Below are positions 22,977 through 36,019 of a DNA stretch of 64,000 nucleotides, piece by piece; position 1 is the stretch's first letter; each line of letters opens with the position of its first letter. Source of the stretch: Sphagnum compactum (Eukaryota > Bryophyta > Sphagnopsida > Sphagnales); NCBI GenBank assembly GCA_965153455.1, contig OZ234496.1, positions 20,328,304 to 20,392,303 of the forward strand, read 5' to 3'. Below the pieces are notes generated by a model. It ran no database searches, had not been told where the DNA came from, and saw nothing but the letters and a program-made list of their open reading frames with translations. The position numbers were made by a program, and so were the translations under genes.

Positions 22977-25700
22977 CATTTGGAACGTGAGAGTTTTTGA
23001 CAGATCCAAAGAAACAACAACAGTTTGGATGTTGTTGCACGGGACCTTAAATCTTTATTTGCAGGTTGTGTTTTGTGTGCGCGAGTTTTGTCGAAGTTCT
23101 TGTTCCTTGTATAAGGTTGAAGTAGTGCTTTCTTTGTTTCTTTGTTTCTTGTCTTTTTGTTGCAGACTTGTGCTGCTCTGTGAGAGAGAGATCTTTTGTG
23201 TGTGGACTTCTGGTGGTTCTCTTTGTAAGAGAGATATTCCTTTTTTGTAGATTTCTGGTGAGTCCTCTGGGAGAAAGAGATCTTCTTTTGTGTGTAGAAC
23301 ACTTAGCGGTCGGTCGACGTCCGGATTGTTAGAAGTAAATTTGGCTGCCGCTGGAGTCCGGACCGATTTGTCGACACTTCCTTCAACTGTGGCTTTCAGA
23401 GCTTTTACTGCATGCACGCGTACTGAGAGGAACTTCCTTCATCAGCAAGTCCTGCAAGCGGTCATGGATGTAAGTAGCATGTGGTCAAGGTACTTCAGTG
23501 GGAGCACTAAACAGTAGCGGCAAATTAGCGCTCGAGTTAATCTTAGGAGTCCCGCTCATTTCCACGCTGTCATAGTAAATCTGAGACGGTGACATGTGCG
23601 CCGGATTGAATTCGCTACACTTCCGCTAGTGCATTAATTACACACCCATGTGCACTTTACTCTGGATTACCCTAGCTGCATGGCAGCTATTTCCACCTAC
23701 GAGCACTTACTAGCCTTTATCTCTCTGAGCGATCCTCCATGTGCATATAAGCACATTGCAGGTTCCCATTTGATCATCTCGGAGTCATCGATCAGTCTCT
23801 CTGCAGGAACTAGTTCTGAGTCACTAATTCATTTTAGCATAGTTCTTCGCAAGATTAAGCTTTCCAGTGTGATTGTTTTCTCTGTCCAAGTTTATTGTAC
23901 TGACTGTTTTTAGTCACGCTGTGTAATGGAAGAACCTGATTTTTCACAATGGAAGATAACCGACATACGTGATCTTATTAGTCTTGTTTCTGCTTGCTTT
24001 GGAAGAGGGCCATGCATTGCTTTTACGGTGCTCTCTCTCTCCCTTATCTCTCGCAAGTCTTCTAGCCTTCACGTTCAGGTTGCATTCGTAACGGACAGTA
24101 GTATTTCAGCTTTGTTTGTTTCACGGATCACGACAAACGATGGTTACTTCATCAGCAACTGCTTCTTATTGGATCAGCAAGTCTGCGCCACGAGCGAGTT
24201 GTGCAGGAGCTGTTTCCCTACTACTACTAGCTATAACTATGGTGGTTTTCTTCTTCTTTTTCTTCTTCCTCTTCGTCGTCGGTCTCAACTTCACCGTAAT
24301 CATAGTTACATAAGCATTTTAATAAGCAAGCAAGCTCATGGTGATGGATGGTACAGTAGTAGTGACAGTCGTCGGCCGCCTCCTGGATAAAGCAAGCAAG
24401 CATACAAGCCACTTCATCCTCCACAAAAATCTAGACTAGCAAGAGAAAAGAATTGCAAGGACTGCCGCGGATCGCTATTCGATTAGTTATAAGCAGGGCG
24501 GTGCAGCAAAGCAAGCTACAGCTGCCATTCATCAACTTGTGGACCTGCGGCCAGGTTTTGGAAGCAGCTAGGATGATTGATATCGAGCAGAGCAAGACTT
24601 GCGGCGGGGCGAGAAGCTTCTAGGATCGCTCCACCACAGCTGGTAGAGAACTTGTGGAAGTTAGAAATCTCTTCTTGCAGGAGCTGCCTCTGGCTCCGTC
24701 GAAGCTGATCGATCAGCGAATTTAGATGTTACTACTGCGTGATGAGCTTAGTGTCTTGGGGTGAGAATTGAACAAAACACCTTTGACAGAAAGAAACTAT
24801 TTTGAAGCTTGAGGGACCTGCTGCATGCATGTTACCAGCAGCTTGAAGCAGCTATGAAGAAGAAGAATTCGTACTACTTGTTTCCCTTTCTCAGCAAGAC
24901 TGAAGTGTATAATATGTATTCTAGCATGGCGTCGTGCACCGCGGGTGGTGTGCTGCAAAGCTCCGACGAAGATCAAGATGAACAACTTGCAGGAGCCGCA
25001 CAGCTGCAGCAGGTGTGAGCGTCATTGCATTAGGACTCAGGATTATTGCATAGTGTGCCGGGCGGTGATCAGAGGAGTTGTTTTTGTGAAGGGACGTTGT
25101 TGACGTGCAAAGAAACATGGACTCCGCGAGTCGTTATAATGGTGTCGCGCAGTTTGCAGGAGGTGCTGCAGCTGCGAGGCATGATGAGCCCATGCAGCAC
25201 TGCGGCTATGATCATAATGGCTGCATAATGAGCAGCAGGAGTGTAACATGTGTGGGGATGTGGGTTTTGCCGATCAGTTCCAGCATTGCTCGGCAGCTCT
25301 CTCTCTCTCGTCAGGTTCGCGATCAGCGCAAGCTTGTGGCGTTGGGTTTGCCCGCGTGATCTCTAAGATATTCCGAGTCTTGGCAACGCTTGTCGGAGGC
25401 TTCTTCATCTTCTGTAACTTAGTTCGAAGCTTCGGACAACTGCTGCAAATTCCGAAGTAGAACTAGAAATGCAATTTTATTGAGGCGTGCATCACTTCAA
25501 CTTCCGAAAGAATTGGATTACAGTGTTTCCAAGGTTCTTGAGTATCCTGTAACGAACATTATTCAACTGCAGCTGCGGATAGTTCGACGTGATCTAAAAA
25601 GCTTCTTTGTTCGTTCTTTTAATCTTGTGAAGCTTTCGAACTTTCTGATAGCGTTGGCTTTGTAATGTTGCTCTTTTTGGGTCGTGCACGATCCTCGGTC
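22977..25700. other. GC-richer region without a recognised gene
   Basis: Base composition changes from AT-rich to near-balanced, with GCAGC-rich words, pyrimidine tracts and splice-like signals, as in transcribed DNA. Open frames such as 23926-24390 and 25248-25460 (+) show no known domain. A repeated GAGAGAGATCTTTTGTGTG-type block occurs at 23190-23305. It may be a non-coding transcript, a lineage-specific gene or a remnant of the locus that supplied the DNAAF5-like fragment. Confidence 0.35.
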
Positions 25701-25929
25701 TTGGGGATCCTCTTCAAGTTTGGTCTCTTTAAGCTTCTTGAAGTCTTGGTTACAACTTGGGTCATCCTCCTAGACTGATCGTAAATGAGGGCTATGATTC
25801 CTGGTTTTTTTTTTTTTTTTTGAGTCTGCCGAACTTCCTGAAGCTTTCAGAAGTTTTGCTTTGTTTCTCATTGCCCAAGTGAATTTTGAGTCCGTCTCAA
25901 ATTCTCACTTGAGCTTTTGACGTAGCTAC

Positions 25930-26100
25930 GTACCGATCCACCTACAGTACCTAAAGACTAGGTACGTACCTATGTATTATGGTACCTACTTGCTTACTAT
26001 GGTACCTAGATAAGTCATAGATATATAGGTATCATAATAGGTAAGTAGGTAAAAGCTTGCTAGGTAGGTACCTATATATTATGGTTCCTGCTTGTTTCCT
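25930..26100. repeat. Degenerate GGTACC/TAGGTA repeat cluster
   Basis: GGTACCTACTTGCTTACTAT and related words alternate with their complements (CATAATAGGTAAGTAGGTA), giving inverted symmetry over about 170 bp. Same family as the clusters near 648, 10279 and 62395. Confidence 0.6.
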
Positions 26101-27994
26101 ATGATACATAAATAAATATTAGATATGTAAGTACCATAACAAGTATAGAGATAAAATATTACTATGCAGATAGGCAGGATGTCATTTTAGTTTGTTCAAC
26201 TTATCAAATGTTGCGGTTGATTAAAATTCATTGGTCATTTTGATCAAGAATATCATTTTTATTTAGTTAATTAATTTAAATTCAAATATAAATTAAGTAT
26301 TTAAAATTTAATTAATATCAATTAATATCTATAAGCATTAAAGATAAAACAATAAATACTAAAAATATAGTTTACAACCTTTTTAAAGAGTAGGTTCGTG
26401 ATAACCTTTGTCACATGCTTTATGGTAGGTAAAGTGGTCACAAGTGGGGGACATTCCAAAGATTGGGGGTGTAGACTTGACTACAACCATGGCATCCTAG
26501 GTTCCTTATTTTGAGAATGCCCTTGTAATGAGGCTTTATCCTACATATAAGGAGTAGGTGTAAATATCTTCTTTTGGAGGTATATTTGTGAATATAAATA
26601 TTTAGGAGTTCAAATACACTATGAAATTTCCTATCCACCTTTTATGAAAAGATGGCAATTTGCATGATGCTTTCATCATGCTAAGTGTGATGATTTTTTT
26701 TTGTCATGTTTTGTAGGTATTTACTTTTATCACATGCTTGGTAGGTATGTGGCAACTTATTTCAATCATATTTTTTAATTATTTTCAATAGGGGCCAAAA
26801 TTGTTCCTTGGGTGAACAATAGTGAAAAAAAATAAAAAATATATGAGTAAAAATATAGGGTGCAATATATTGGTTGTTGGGTAAAATTATAAGTTAATTA
26901 GTTAAAAATAAAATACATTTTATTCAAATAATCAATTTAATTAGAATATACATTATGTAGTAATTTGAATTAGATGTAAACATCTAATTCATTAATCTAA
27001 GGAAAATGACGTTAAATAAGTTTTTAATAATATCTCCACACATGACTTGGAAATGGACATTTTATTTTGCCTTTATAACCACCCATTCTTTGGAATGAGT
27101 AAACATTTTTTTTTCCCATTTCATAATTACTTTGTGTTTTCAAGTCAATTGAAATTTGTATTGTCCCCTTCAACTTCATTAATCTCTTTTTATAAATGAA
27201 GACACAACCTTTTCCCCACCTTCCTTTCATTCCCTAATTTTTCTTAAATGAAAAGCTAGATAAGTAATATAAATTTATGTTAACATAAGACAATCTCATC
27301 TAAATTTTCTCATTATTTAACTTTGAAATGTGTGTTTAACATCCCACACCCATGAAATCAAAACCATTCAACTCATTAAATTAAAATTTGTGTTTATTGA
27401 CTATGGTTGCCAATTCAAACCTATAATGTGTGAAGACTTACACAACTTGTCCAAATGATTCATAAATGTGTCATTTGTTAAGTTTAGTTTGAATACCCAT
27501 TTTAACTCAAGTTGTGACACATGTCAACCTATCATGCTTATTCAAACGCGTGCCTCCCAAATAGATTTAGTTGAATAATAATCCAACAATGTATATGTAA
27601 TATATACCATCCATGTTGAAAATATTGGGTTTTTAGTCGTGGAATTTTTTTTTTAATTTTTTTGCATATAAGATTATATATACATATATATATATATATA
27701 TATAAATTGAAGTTAATTTTCATTAGTATTTTTAAACCAAACAAGTTTAATATTTTCAAAACTCTTAAATTTTTAAATCATTGTGATTGTTCAGGAGCAG
27801 GGTCACTACACCAAGGTCTTGAAAAGACATCTCAAAATGAGATGTTCACTTATCAAACGTCTCAAATTTGAATGTCATTAATAAAAAATTAGATTTGATA
27901 TGATGTTTTGATTTGGGGACAACCTAAACTTGGTCAGTGACAAAAACACACATGAACAACATCAAAGATGACAAGGGAAAAATTTTGCCAACAA

Positions 27995-28201
27995 GGAATG
28001 ATTGAAATTACATAAGCCATAAGGGGGGAATAATAAAAAACAAACTAGAAACACCCTAAGGGACAACAAGATGGATAGGATTATTTTTTAGAGGGAAAGG
28101 AATGATGAAAATTACATCAACTAATAATGGCTGCATAAAAAGAAACAAGCTAGAAACACCCTAAGGGGCAACAAGATGAATAAGATTTTTTTGAGAGGGA
28201 A
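27995..28201. repeat. Diverged ~104-bp tandem duplication
   Basis: Two units starting GGAATGAT at 27995 and 28099 share CTAGAAACACCCTAAGGG and GCAACAAGATG and end in GAGAGGGAAA-like sequence. Confidence 0.75.
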
Positions 28202-28824
28202 AAAGGGGGCACAAAAAGATGTTGAAGGCATCGAGTATGACGTCAAAGGAAGCTAAAGGTGTCGAGAAATACATATAGGGAATACATATAGGACGTTGGG
28301 GGCACTTTGGTTTTAAATGTATTATATTTCGTACTTTTTCAATTCATGAGGGCGTCAAGGTCTTCTAGGAAGCACGCCATAAAGGACATTGGGGAACAAT
28401 ACAAAAACCCCCAAAAAAATTGTTTTTATGGCAATAAGAGACACCAAAAAAAGACATCGAAGCCGTGCAAAGTAGATCACTAATAAGGGACCATAGGGGT
28501 GTAAGAAAAATCATGTTTTAGAATTAATGGAAGTGAAAATGATTCCATGATAATCTGTTTAGTGTTTACTATTTACAATTTTACTTCCCGTTTGGGATTA
28601 GAGAGTCCATTAGACGAAAGGTAGATCATGGAGGACAGATTGTCCTCTGGTACAGGCAGCATGCCACAAACTTGGCCAGGGCGACCGTGTTCGTAATCTG
28701 CATAAGCTCAGCAAGAGTGCTAATCAATACAATCATAGATTCACAAAGTTTGTTAATTAACTATATTTTTGTTTCAAAATCATTCAATTTTTAATATATT
28801 AATATTTTGACCTTATGTCAATTG

Positions 28825-28872
28825 ATCGTCACTGGAAGTACGAAGCGTATCGTCACTGGTAGTACGAATCGT
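28825..28872. repeat. 24-bp direct repeat in the O-methyltransferase upstream region
   Basis: ATCGTCACTGGAAGTACGAA and its copy with T for A are adjacent, 24 bp each, about 390-440 bp before the start codon. The position suggests a promoter element, but no known factor site is evident. Confidence 0.7.
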
Positions 28873-29261
28873 ATTTTGAACAGGCTAGATCGGAAGTTTC
28901 TCTAGATGCGCGCGAGAAGTAACCACTGATCTCTCATCTCAAAGTTCCTTGTATACAAATTGGCGAAGAAGCTTACCACACTTTTTGGTATGCAATATGT
29001 CTCTCTTCAAAATCTCAGCTTCACAAGTAGAGAACCTTCGCTCCAGGTATGCATGTCATGGTTGTACTCGCACCTCTCCGGAGTCTCATTATGTGATCGA
29101 TTTGCATGTGTAGTTTCTGAGGATTTTTCAGAGTTTTTGGGAGTTTAGCTCGTCTTTTCTGGGGTCCAGTTTGATCCGACTAATCTGGAAGATTTCGGTT
29201 TTATTGGCTTCGGGGAATCTGAATTCTGATCTGGGTATCAATTGTAGGTTTGTAAGCGGAT

Positions 29262-31389
29262 ATGGCAGAAGAAGTAAATTGGTCCAAGGCACAGCAGCCA
29301 GTTGCTGATGAGGAAGAGTTGATGGCAAATCGAGCAGTGTTGTATCCTCTGATCCTGGGGTTTGAAAGTTCATTTGTGTTAAGAACTGCTGTTTTGCTGG
29401 AACTTCCAGATATCATTGCCAGAGCAGGTCCAGATGAAACTCTCACCGTGCAGCAAATAGCTGCACAGTTGAAGAGCGAATCTGTCAACGAGTTTGCACT
29501 GCAACGTGTTTTAACCGCTTTAGTCAATTGGAAGCTCTTCAGATGCACCAAAGCCGATCTGATGTCGGAGATGCAGTACGGATTGACACCAATTTCCAAG
29601 CTACTAGTAACAGAGAACAACCCCTATAACCAGGCACCTTCGGTGCTAATTTGCACTGACCCGGCAATTCTTGCTCCTTGGCAACAGCTTCACCGCTGCG
29701 TTCTGTACGGTGAAAACGCCTTTCAATCTACATATGGGAAGGTAGTGCAGCTATGTCTCTTGAGTGCTAACCATACATTTTCATCTCCATGCCCGGCATT
29801 TTCTGCTCGGATGTGTTTTTCTTGCAAGCAATTTAGCATTGTACCAGCTGTTTGTCATTTTTTGTTAAAAAAATTGACTTAGGATTTTCTGTGGAATGTG
29901 CTCTGGCAATCTGCAACCATTCGTAGCGGGTTCTGGTTCTGAATCAGTCCCGCTTGGATCCAGTTCTTAATGGGAATTCTTACCCGCCATAGGGGGTAAC
30001 CCCCACAACACTTGTTTTGATTGTGTTACTTATGTGCTACTTTGTAATGGGTATGTGACATGCTCCTCATGGTTGGCTCTTTGGGGTTAATCAGAATCTT
30101 TGGCAGTGTTTGAACGACAATCCTGAACTCAGCAAGTGTTTCAACGCTGGTATGGCATCAGCCACTCCAGTTGACTTGACTGTTGTGAGGAAATATGAAG
30201 GGTTCAAAGACATCAAAACTCTTGTGGATGTGGGTGGTGGCATTGGGAAAACCCTTGAAACCATCATTTCCTCTTATCCCCACATTCATGGGATCAACTA
30301 TGATCTTCCTCATGTCATTGCTGATGCACCCACCATGCCTGGTAACAGAGATTTCTTTTGTGCTAAGCTGGGATTTGTACTCATTGAATGGGTGGTTAGA
30401 AAACTATGTGAGCTCTTCAACTAAGGTACTCAGGCTTTGTGTGCTGATCAGGAATTGAGCATGTGAGTGGAAGTATGTTTGAAAGTGTACCAAGTGGTGA
30501 TGCCATCTTAATAAAGGTATGATGAAAAAATCCAGTTTGCAAAAGTCAAAATTCCAATGAAAGGAAATTTCTTCCTTGGGATGTTGTATATTGCTTGCTG
30601 CTATGAAAATCTTTAGTTTTGTGTTTACTCCCAAGTTAAAGTTTTCATTACTGAAGATTCATCCACTGAAGGTTCCAGCTCTAAACCCCTAAGGTCAGAA
30701 AATCTGAGAAGGTTTATGGTTGGTGCCCAGACCCAAGGTTCCTGTAATTAGTCCATCTATTCAACCTCTCTAGATCCCAGAAGTACTTTCAGTAATCCTA
30801 GTTTGGGTCTTGACAAGTCAGTCAGTTTTGTTTCTACATTAGAACATATCAAAGCCTGACATTGGAACTTTATACGTGGGAGGTGGAGATGGTACATTGA
30901 TATGTCATGTCTTCTTTTGATGTGGATCTAGACTAATTGGTGTTGCAATGTTTTTCTACAATTATGTCATGTTTTGATACAGATCTAGACTAATTGGTGT
31001 TACAATATATTTCATTATTAACAAGAATAAGAGACTTATTGTGTTTGTTCCCAACATTTTGAGTTGTTGTGGATGTAAACTTAGATGGTTGTTTGCATTG
31101 TGTTTTGCAGTGTGTTATGCATGACTGGAATGATGAAAACTGCCTCAAAATTTTGAATAACTGTCAGAAAGCACTTCTTGAGAAAGGGAAAGTGTTGATT
31201 TGTGACTTGGTACTGCAACCAAGTGGTGGACTGCCTCAACTGATAGATATGTTGATGATGGTCATTACTGATGGTGGCATGGAAAGAACAGAAGAACAAT
31301 GGAGGAAGCTGCTCACAACTGCTGGTTTCTCAACCATCAACTTTATTGAATTATTGCAGCAAGTATGGCTAATCGAAGCTGTCAAATAA
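29262..31389 (+). CDS. Class-II plant O-methyltransferase (caffeate OMT-like), four exons
   Basis: Exons 29262-29741, 30095-30341, 30452-30516 and 31111-31389 (GT-AG, phases 0, 1, 0) give 356 residues, the usual size for the family. The N-terminal half is the helical dimerisation domain (ANRAVLYPLILGFE, VNEFALQRVLTALV). LVDVGGGIGKTLE (about residue 203) is the SAM-binding glycine loop, NYDLPHVIADAP the next SAM contact, and VMHDWNDENCLKIL carries the catalytic histidine (about 268). Such enzymes transfer methyl from S-adenosylmethionine to phenolic hydroxyls in phenylpropanoid or flavonoid metabolism in the cytosol; the substrate cannot be told here. A 5' UTR intron is likely (CAG/GTATGC at 29046, ATTGTAG at about 29247). 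No inactivating change is seen. Confidence 0.92.
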
Positions 31390-32927
31390 AGCATGTGAAC
31401 ATATTTGCTGTCAAATAATGGTTTGTAGACAAGTGTGTTTTATTAGTGTTTTTTACTGCTTTTGGGTGGCCATAAAATTGGCTACAAATGTTAAGTGGCA
31501 AAATACCTGTAAACTCTTGATTTTGTCTCTGTGGAAATGACAAACTCTAATAATGTCAACAAGCTGCAATAAGAGCAATGGGCCTATACATGAAGATGTG
31601 AATCCATCCTGGGTTTGACATTACATTGGTGATTGTAAATTCATTGCTGGAGAAAGGCAAACATGGTGCTGATTTCAGTAGCCTTCACCTTCTCAAATCA
31701 CAACATTAGTGGAGATAGATTGCCATTTCTAGTCTTGTGAACCAAGACTGTGATTGAAGAAGAGAAAAATGCAAGGTCCTGCTTCTGATGGGTACCAATG
31801 AGCAAAGAAGATGATGTCTAGAAAACTCACTTCACCTCATCAGCAAGAAGCAGAAACCAACCACAAAGTCAGATGAAATCTCCTGCAACCTATAGAAGAT
31901 GCTATCAAGCTGTGAAGGATTCTCATTAAAAGCGGTAGGTTCTGTTCGAATCAATTTTGGACATCATGCGGGTGAAGCACACTGAAAAAATTCCGATTGT
32001 ATCATGTGGATGTTATGTGAATATATGTGAATATTCTTCCTAGAAAAGGAGTACCACTAAGTGGGAAGAGAAGTGAGAAGATCACTTCCATGTCCAGGAC
32101 ATTAAATCAGCAATGGGTTCTTATTGCAGACATTACAAAGCTACCGTCTGCTTCTTTTTTCGTGACTAGGGTAGAGAGGCCGGTCATAGAACACTTAAGC
32201 GCTCAGAGGACATTTGGCATCACATTTGGAGTCGTTTGGGTTTAGGGTCTGAAGATGAGTTGTAGCCGTTTAATGGGCGCATCTGTTGCCCTTGAGAAGG
32301 TTTGATTTGGTCAAGAGACGGTCGAGATATGGCCTTCCAAAGTCGAAGGTGTCATTGGAAAAAAAAAAATTATGACCAATTATCCCCCTACGTTGGTTTG
32401 CAAGCAATTGTTTCCCTATCAACAAACAAAAAAAAATCTTACACATGTCCAGCATCCATTCTATCAGTACAACATTGATAGACTAATCCCCAAAAGGTGT
32501 ATTTGAAAAAAATGTTCATTTTCATTCAATGGACGAGATGCAAAAATGTAAATGGGCCCTCAAATCTACGATAATACGAAACATGGTGCCCACTAAACCC
32601 TAAGTGCGCCAAGGTAGAAGCACGCTTAGCTGCCTCAAATGTGGCGTTTGGGAGTCCACAATTTAGATTGACTAAGCTATCGTGTTAAGAAATAAAGTGC
32701 CTTAAACAAGACAGTCAACATGTTAATTTGACCACTTTGTCAGGGTCACATGTAAACACGACACAGGTTTTTTTTCAAATTTTAGCCTATGCACGTGTAC
32801 AATTTGCATGAAAACTCAACTTAGCATTGTTTTTGTGAGGGTTCTCTTTCTTTCTTGATTTGGACATGATGGTCTTGACCTCGTCTGTACCATTCATGTT
32901 GAAACATGCAAAGCCAATTTCCATTGT
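31390..32927. other. Downstream spacer of the O-methyltransferase gene
   Basis: No domain-bearing frame. The first few hundred bases are probably 3' UTR and downstream transcript-like sequence; the rest is ordinary AT-rich spacer. Confidence 0.5.
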
Positions 32928-33740
32928 ATGATTATTGTCCTAACTAAAATGTCTCAAGCAAGCGAAAGCAGATTGAGCAGGCAATCACAAGGTCAGGGTT
33001 TTAATAGACCAAGCAATGGCAAGAGGTTTAAAGTTAAACAAGAAGGAAGCAAGTTTAAAGGTTCTACATGTGTCAATCTTTTGTATGGGAAAGTTCCCCA
33101 TATTATTGCACAAGGTGCTGAGTTTATCAATCCAAGTCACTTTGCTGAGGTCTACAACCTTAATCATTAGGGACGGTGCCCAAAAATGAAGGTTCTGAAA
33201 GATTTAGAAGAGTCGGATGTTGAAGCCCTTTTTGGTGAGCTTGTCAATAAGAATGGTTACAAATACATGTAGTGTGGCAATCCTAAGTTGATCGCTCATA
33301 TAAAGAACTTGTGGATGGTTCTTCATCAAAAAACATGGTTGCCAAGTTCACTCACTCTTCATTCCCATTACCATGGCCAGAGGTATAGTTTGCGAGAAGA
33401 AGGGGAGTCATGTCATGAATTGGGCCTAGTTTGCAACTTGGATGAGAAAAGAACAAGTTTGTAAATTGTTAGTGAAGACAAATTGAAAGCAAACATAAAG
33501 AAGCAGAAAGCGGAATGGGACTCTATCCAAGATGGCTGCTTAAGTGATGTTATATTTGCACCTTCAAAAGTTGCACTTACCAGGGATGCATACCTCACAT
33601 CTTCTAAAACAAAAACCTCTAAAGTGTTCACATCCTTAAAAATTTTGGAATATGAAGAGTTTCACATCGCCAAAAAGGCAAAGGCACAAAGAACTGTATG
33701 CAATGCATTTGAAGCAGTGGTTGTTAAAGGTGAAGCTGAC
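32928..33740 (+). pseudogene. Decayed coding remnant of unknown type
   Basis: Successive plus-strand frames (32928-33170, a piece from 33187, and 33483-33738) carry lysine-rich, low-repeat protein-like sequence (for example MKVLKDLEESDVEALFGELV) separated by stops and frame changes. The coding character stops at 33741, where an LTR-like start begins. It could be the internal part of an old transposon; no domain was recognised. Confidence 0.3.
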
Positions 33741-34262
33741 TGTCGTGACCCTAGCCTTGGGCTCACGACCAAGGCAAAAACTTACAAAGGTGCGGGCCGA
33801 GAGTGAAGCCCGGGAGTCACAATTCATGCTCCCGGGAGTGTAGGAAAATATGAGGGAATGAACCCACACACTCCCAAGTAGGCTCCCACTTTGAAAATTG
33901 GAGTCTCGATGGATTTTTGAATCTTCAAAGAGCAATTTCAGAGGTCAAAACTCATTGAATTGAAATTTTCCTTATACCATTGAAAAGCTCTTGAGACGTA
34001 AATGTCTATAATGAGCTCGCAGGACTCATTTGGGTACTTAAAACACAAGTTATGACCAAAAGAAGGGTCGGGAATCAAACTGCCAATTTGACTCCCGACC
34101 ACTAAAAGTTGGAAATCGCCTTGATTTACCAACATTTAGGTGACGTGCCACATATCGTTGGAACTCTCTCGAGGAGGGCTACAACTTCGCTTTGGACTTC
34201 ACCTCAATCAGAGGTCTACACAAATGTGACCAGCGACATATTGGAACAAGAGATGATTTTAC
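33741..34262 (+). repeat. Possible LTR start with terminal hairpin
   Basis: TGTCGTGACC opens the segment and TCACGAC follows at 33763-33769, forming a hairpin with GTCGTGA (33742-33748). CCCGGGAGT words recur shortly after. TGTC... starts are common for plant LTRs, but I see no partner copy or internal element. Confidence 0.3.
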
Positions 34263-34289
34263 ATATAATCCAATGTTGGGCGGATATCC
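34263..34289. repeat. hAT left TSD and terminal inverted repeat
   Basis: TSD copy ATATAATC at 34263-34270, then the TIR CAATGTTGGGCGGATATCC. The third base is A where the right TIR has G, one of the few differences from the partner. Confidence 0.85.
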
Positions 34290-34689
34290 TAAAAATCTAG
34301 ATATCTTGATCGGATATCACTTTTGAAATCCTCTAGATATCATTTTTTTTATATTCAAAGTGATATCCTTATTTGTGGATATCAAATTAATGATATCCAA
34401 TCATATAATATCTGAACATAATATATAGTTTTTGAAAATATGATATCTAGGGCGGATATTAAATCCATGCTTGAATATGGATATGAGAGGGATTTAGGTT
34501 TAGGGTGTAGGTTGTTAGGGGGCTCAAAACAAAACTATGGACGTTAGTGTAGGCCGTTACAATGAAAAAAAAGGTTGTGGGTGCCGATGTAGGCCATTAC
34601 AAAGCAAAAAATTATTATGGGCATTACCATTAGACCTAAAGAACAAAACAACCCAAAATGTAGTTTTAAATAGCTCAACTTTCTGTTTT

Positions 34690-35260
34690 CTCCTTCTCTT
34701 TGCGCTTTACTTTCCTTTCCTTGCGTTTTGCTCTCTTTTTCGCATTATTGCTCTCCTCTTCACCCTATTGTTCTCCTCTTCTAATTGCTGCTTTCCTTTC
34801 TGTGTCGCATTGTTGTTATCCTCTTTGCATTGTTGTTTTCTTTTTTTGTGTCGTGCTGTTATTTTCCTTTTCGCCATGTTAATCTCTTATTCACATTGTC
34901 GATTTCCTCTTCGCCCTACGTCATTGCTCTCCTCTTCGTGTCACATTGCTGCTCTCCTCTTCGCCCTGTTGCTTTCCTTTTTGTGTCACATTGTTGTTCT
35001 CTTCTTTGTGTTGTGTTGTTGTTTTCCTCTTCACATTGCGCTACTATTATCTTCTTCATGCTTTGCTATTGCTATCCTCTTCATGTTGTTATTGTCCTCT
35101 TCGCCTTGTTGTTCTTCTCTTTGCCCTACTACTCTCCTCTTCGCCCTGCTACTCTCCTCTTTGCCTTGCTGCTCTCCTCTTCAATTACTTTTCTATTCCA
35201 AATACAAGGTTCTTCGCATTAATGCTCTCCTCTTTGCGCTGCTACTACTGTTGGTGTGTT
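34690..35260 (+). repeat. Pyrimidine-rich tandem repeat in the hAT 5' region
   Basis: A degenerate 24-33 bp unit around TTGCTGCTCTCCTCTTCGCC is repeated about 20 times. It creates long open frames of Leu/Ser/Phe/Cys-rich residues, which are by-products of the repeat and not genes. Confidence 0.8.
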
Positions 35261-36019
35261 GTTATTCATTGAAAAATCTTGTACAACCCCCTTGCATTCC
35301 TTCTTGCAGGAATTGGAAGTGGTTAGGAGTTGAGAATCAAAAACTTGTATTTTTCAATAAGTAATTTTCTCTTTTTTTATTTTCATTTTTCAATTTTTTT
35401 AATCTCATGTCTTTTGTTCCTTTTTTTTGTTTTAATTTTTTTAGCTTTTGGTTTGTGGTGTAAGGCTTGTTATAAAATTTTTTGGAGAGAAACATAAACC
35501 CTTGTACTTTTGACAATTTTATCTTTGCTTACTTGTTTTGCAATATTCTTTTTTTGCTTGCTTGTAAATGCTTTGCAATTTTATATCTTTGCTTGTTTTA
35601 CAAATTTTTATCTTTTTTTGCTTGTAAATGTTTTGCATCATATTTAGTTGTGCATAAAAGCACTATCATCACATCACACAACAAAACGTTATATTTGTTT
35701 CCTTAGTTTTTCCACCATTTGGCCTTGTAAAATAGTTGTGAAAGATGGATGAGTCAAATGAATTTAGTAATCAAACAATGTAAATTAAAAGAATATATAA
35801 TATGCATAAATGATGAAACTAAAGGTAATCAAGTAAGGGAAGAAGAGAAAATCCAAGTCTGCAAATTGAAGTAAGTAGAGTGTTAGGAGTATCTGATGAA
35901 GAGAAAATTAAACAGATTTTGCAACAGTTGAAAATGGCATCCTCATAATAGAAATGCACTTTGTTGGTCTTTTTATTGTGTTAATGATAACTCGAAAGTA
36001 AACTTGGATGTTCCTCAAA

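Larger units (their letters stand above)
25701..28824. other. AT-rich intergenic spacer
   Basis: No supported gene. It contains a TAGGTA/GGTACC-rich cluster (25930-26100), a TA microsatellite near 27680 and an approximately 104-bp tandem duplication (27995-28201). Confidence 0.6.

Noticed and set aside
34537-35364. A 275-residue open frame rich in Leu, Ser, Phe and Cys, looking like a multi-pass membrane protein
   Set aside because: It is produced by a pyrimidine-rich tandem repeat (CTCCTCTTCGCC type); all three frames are open and show the same composition.
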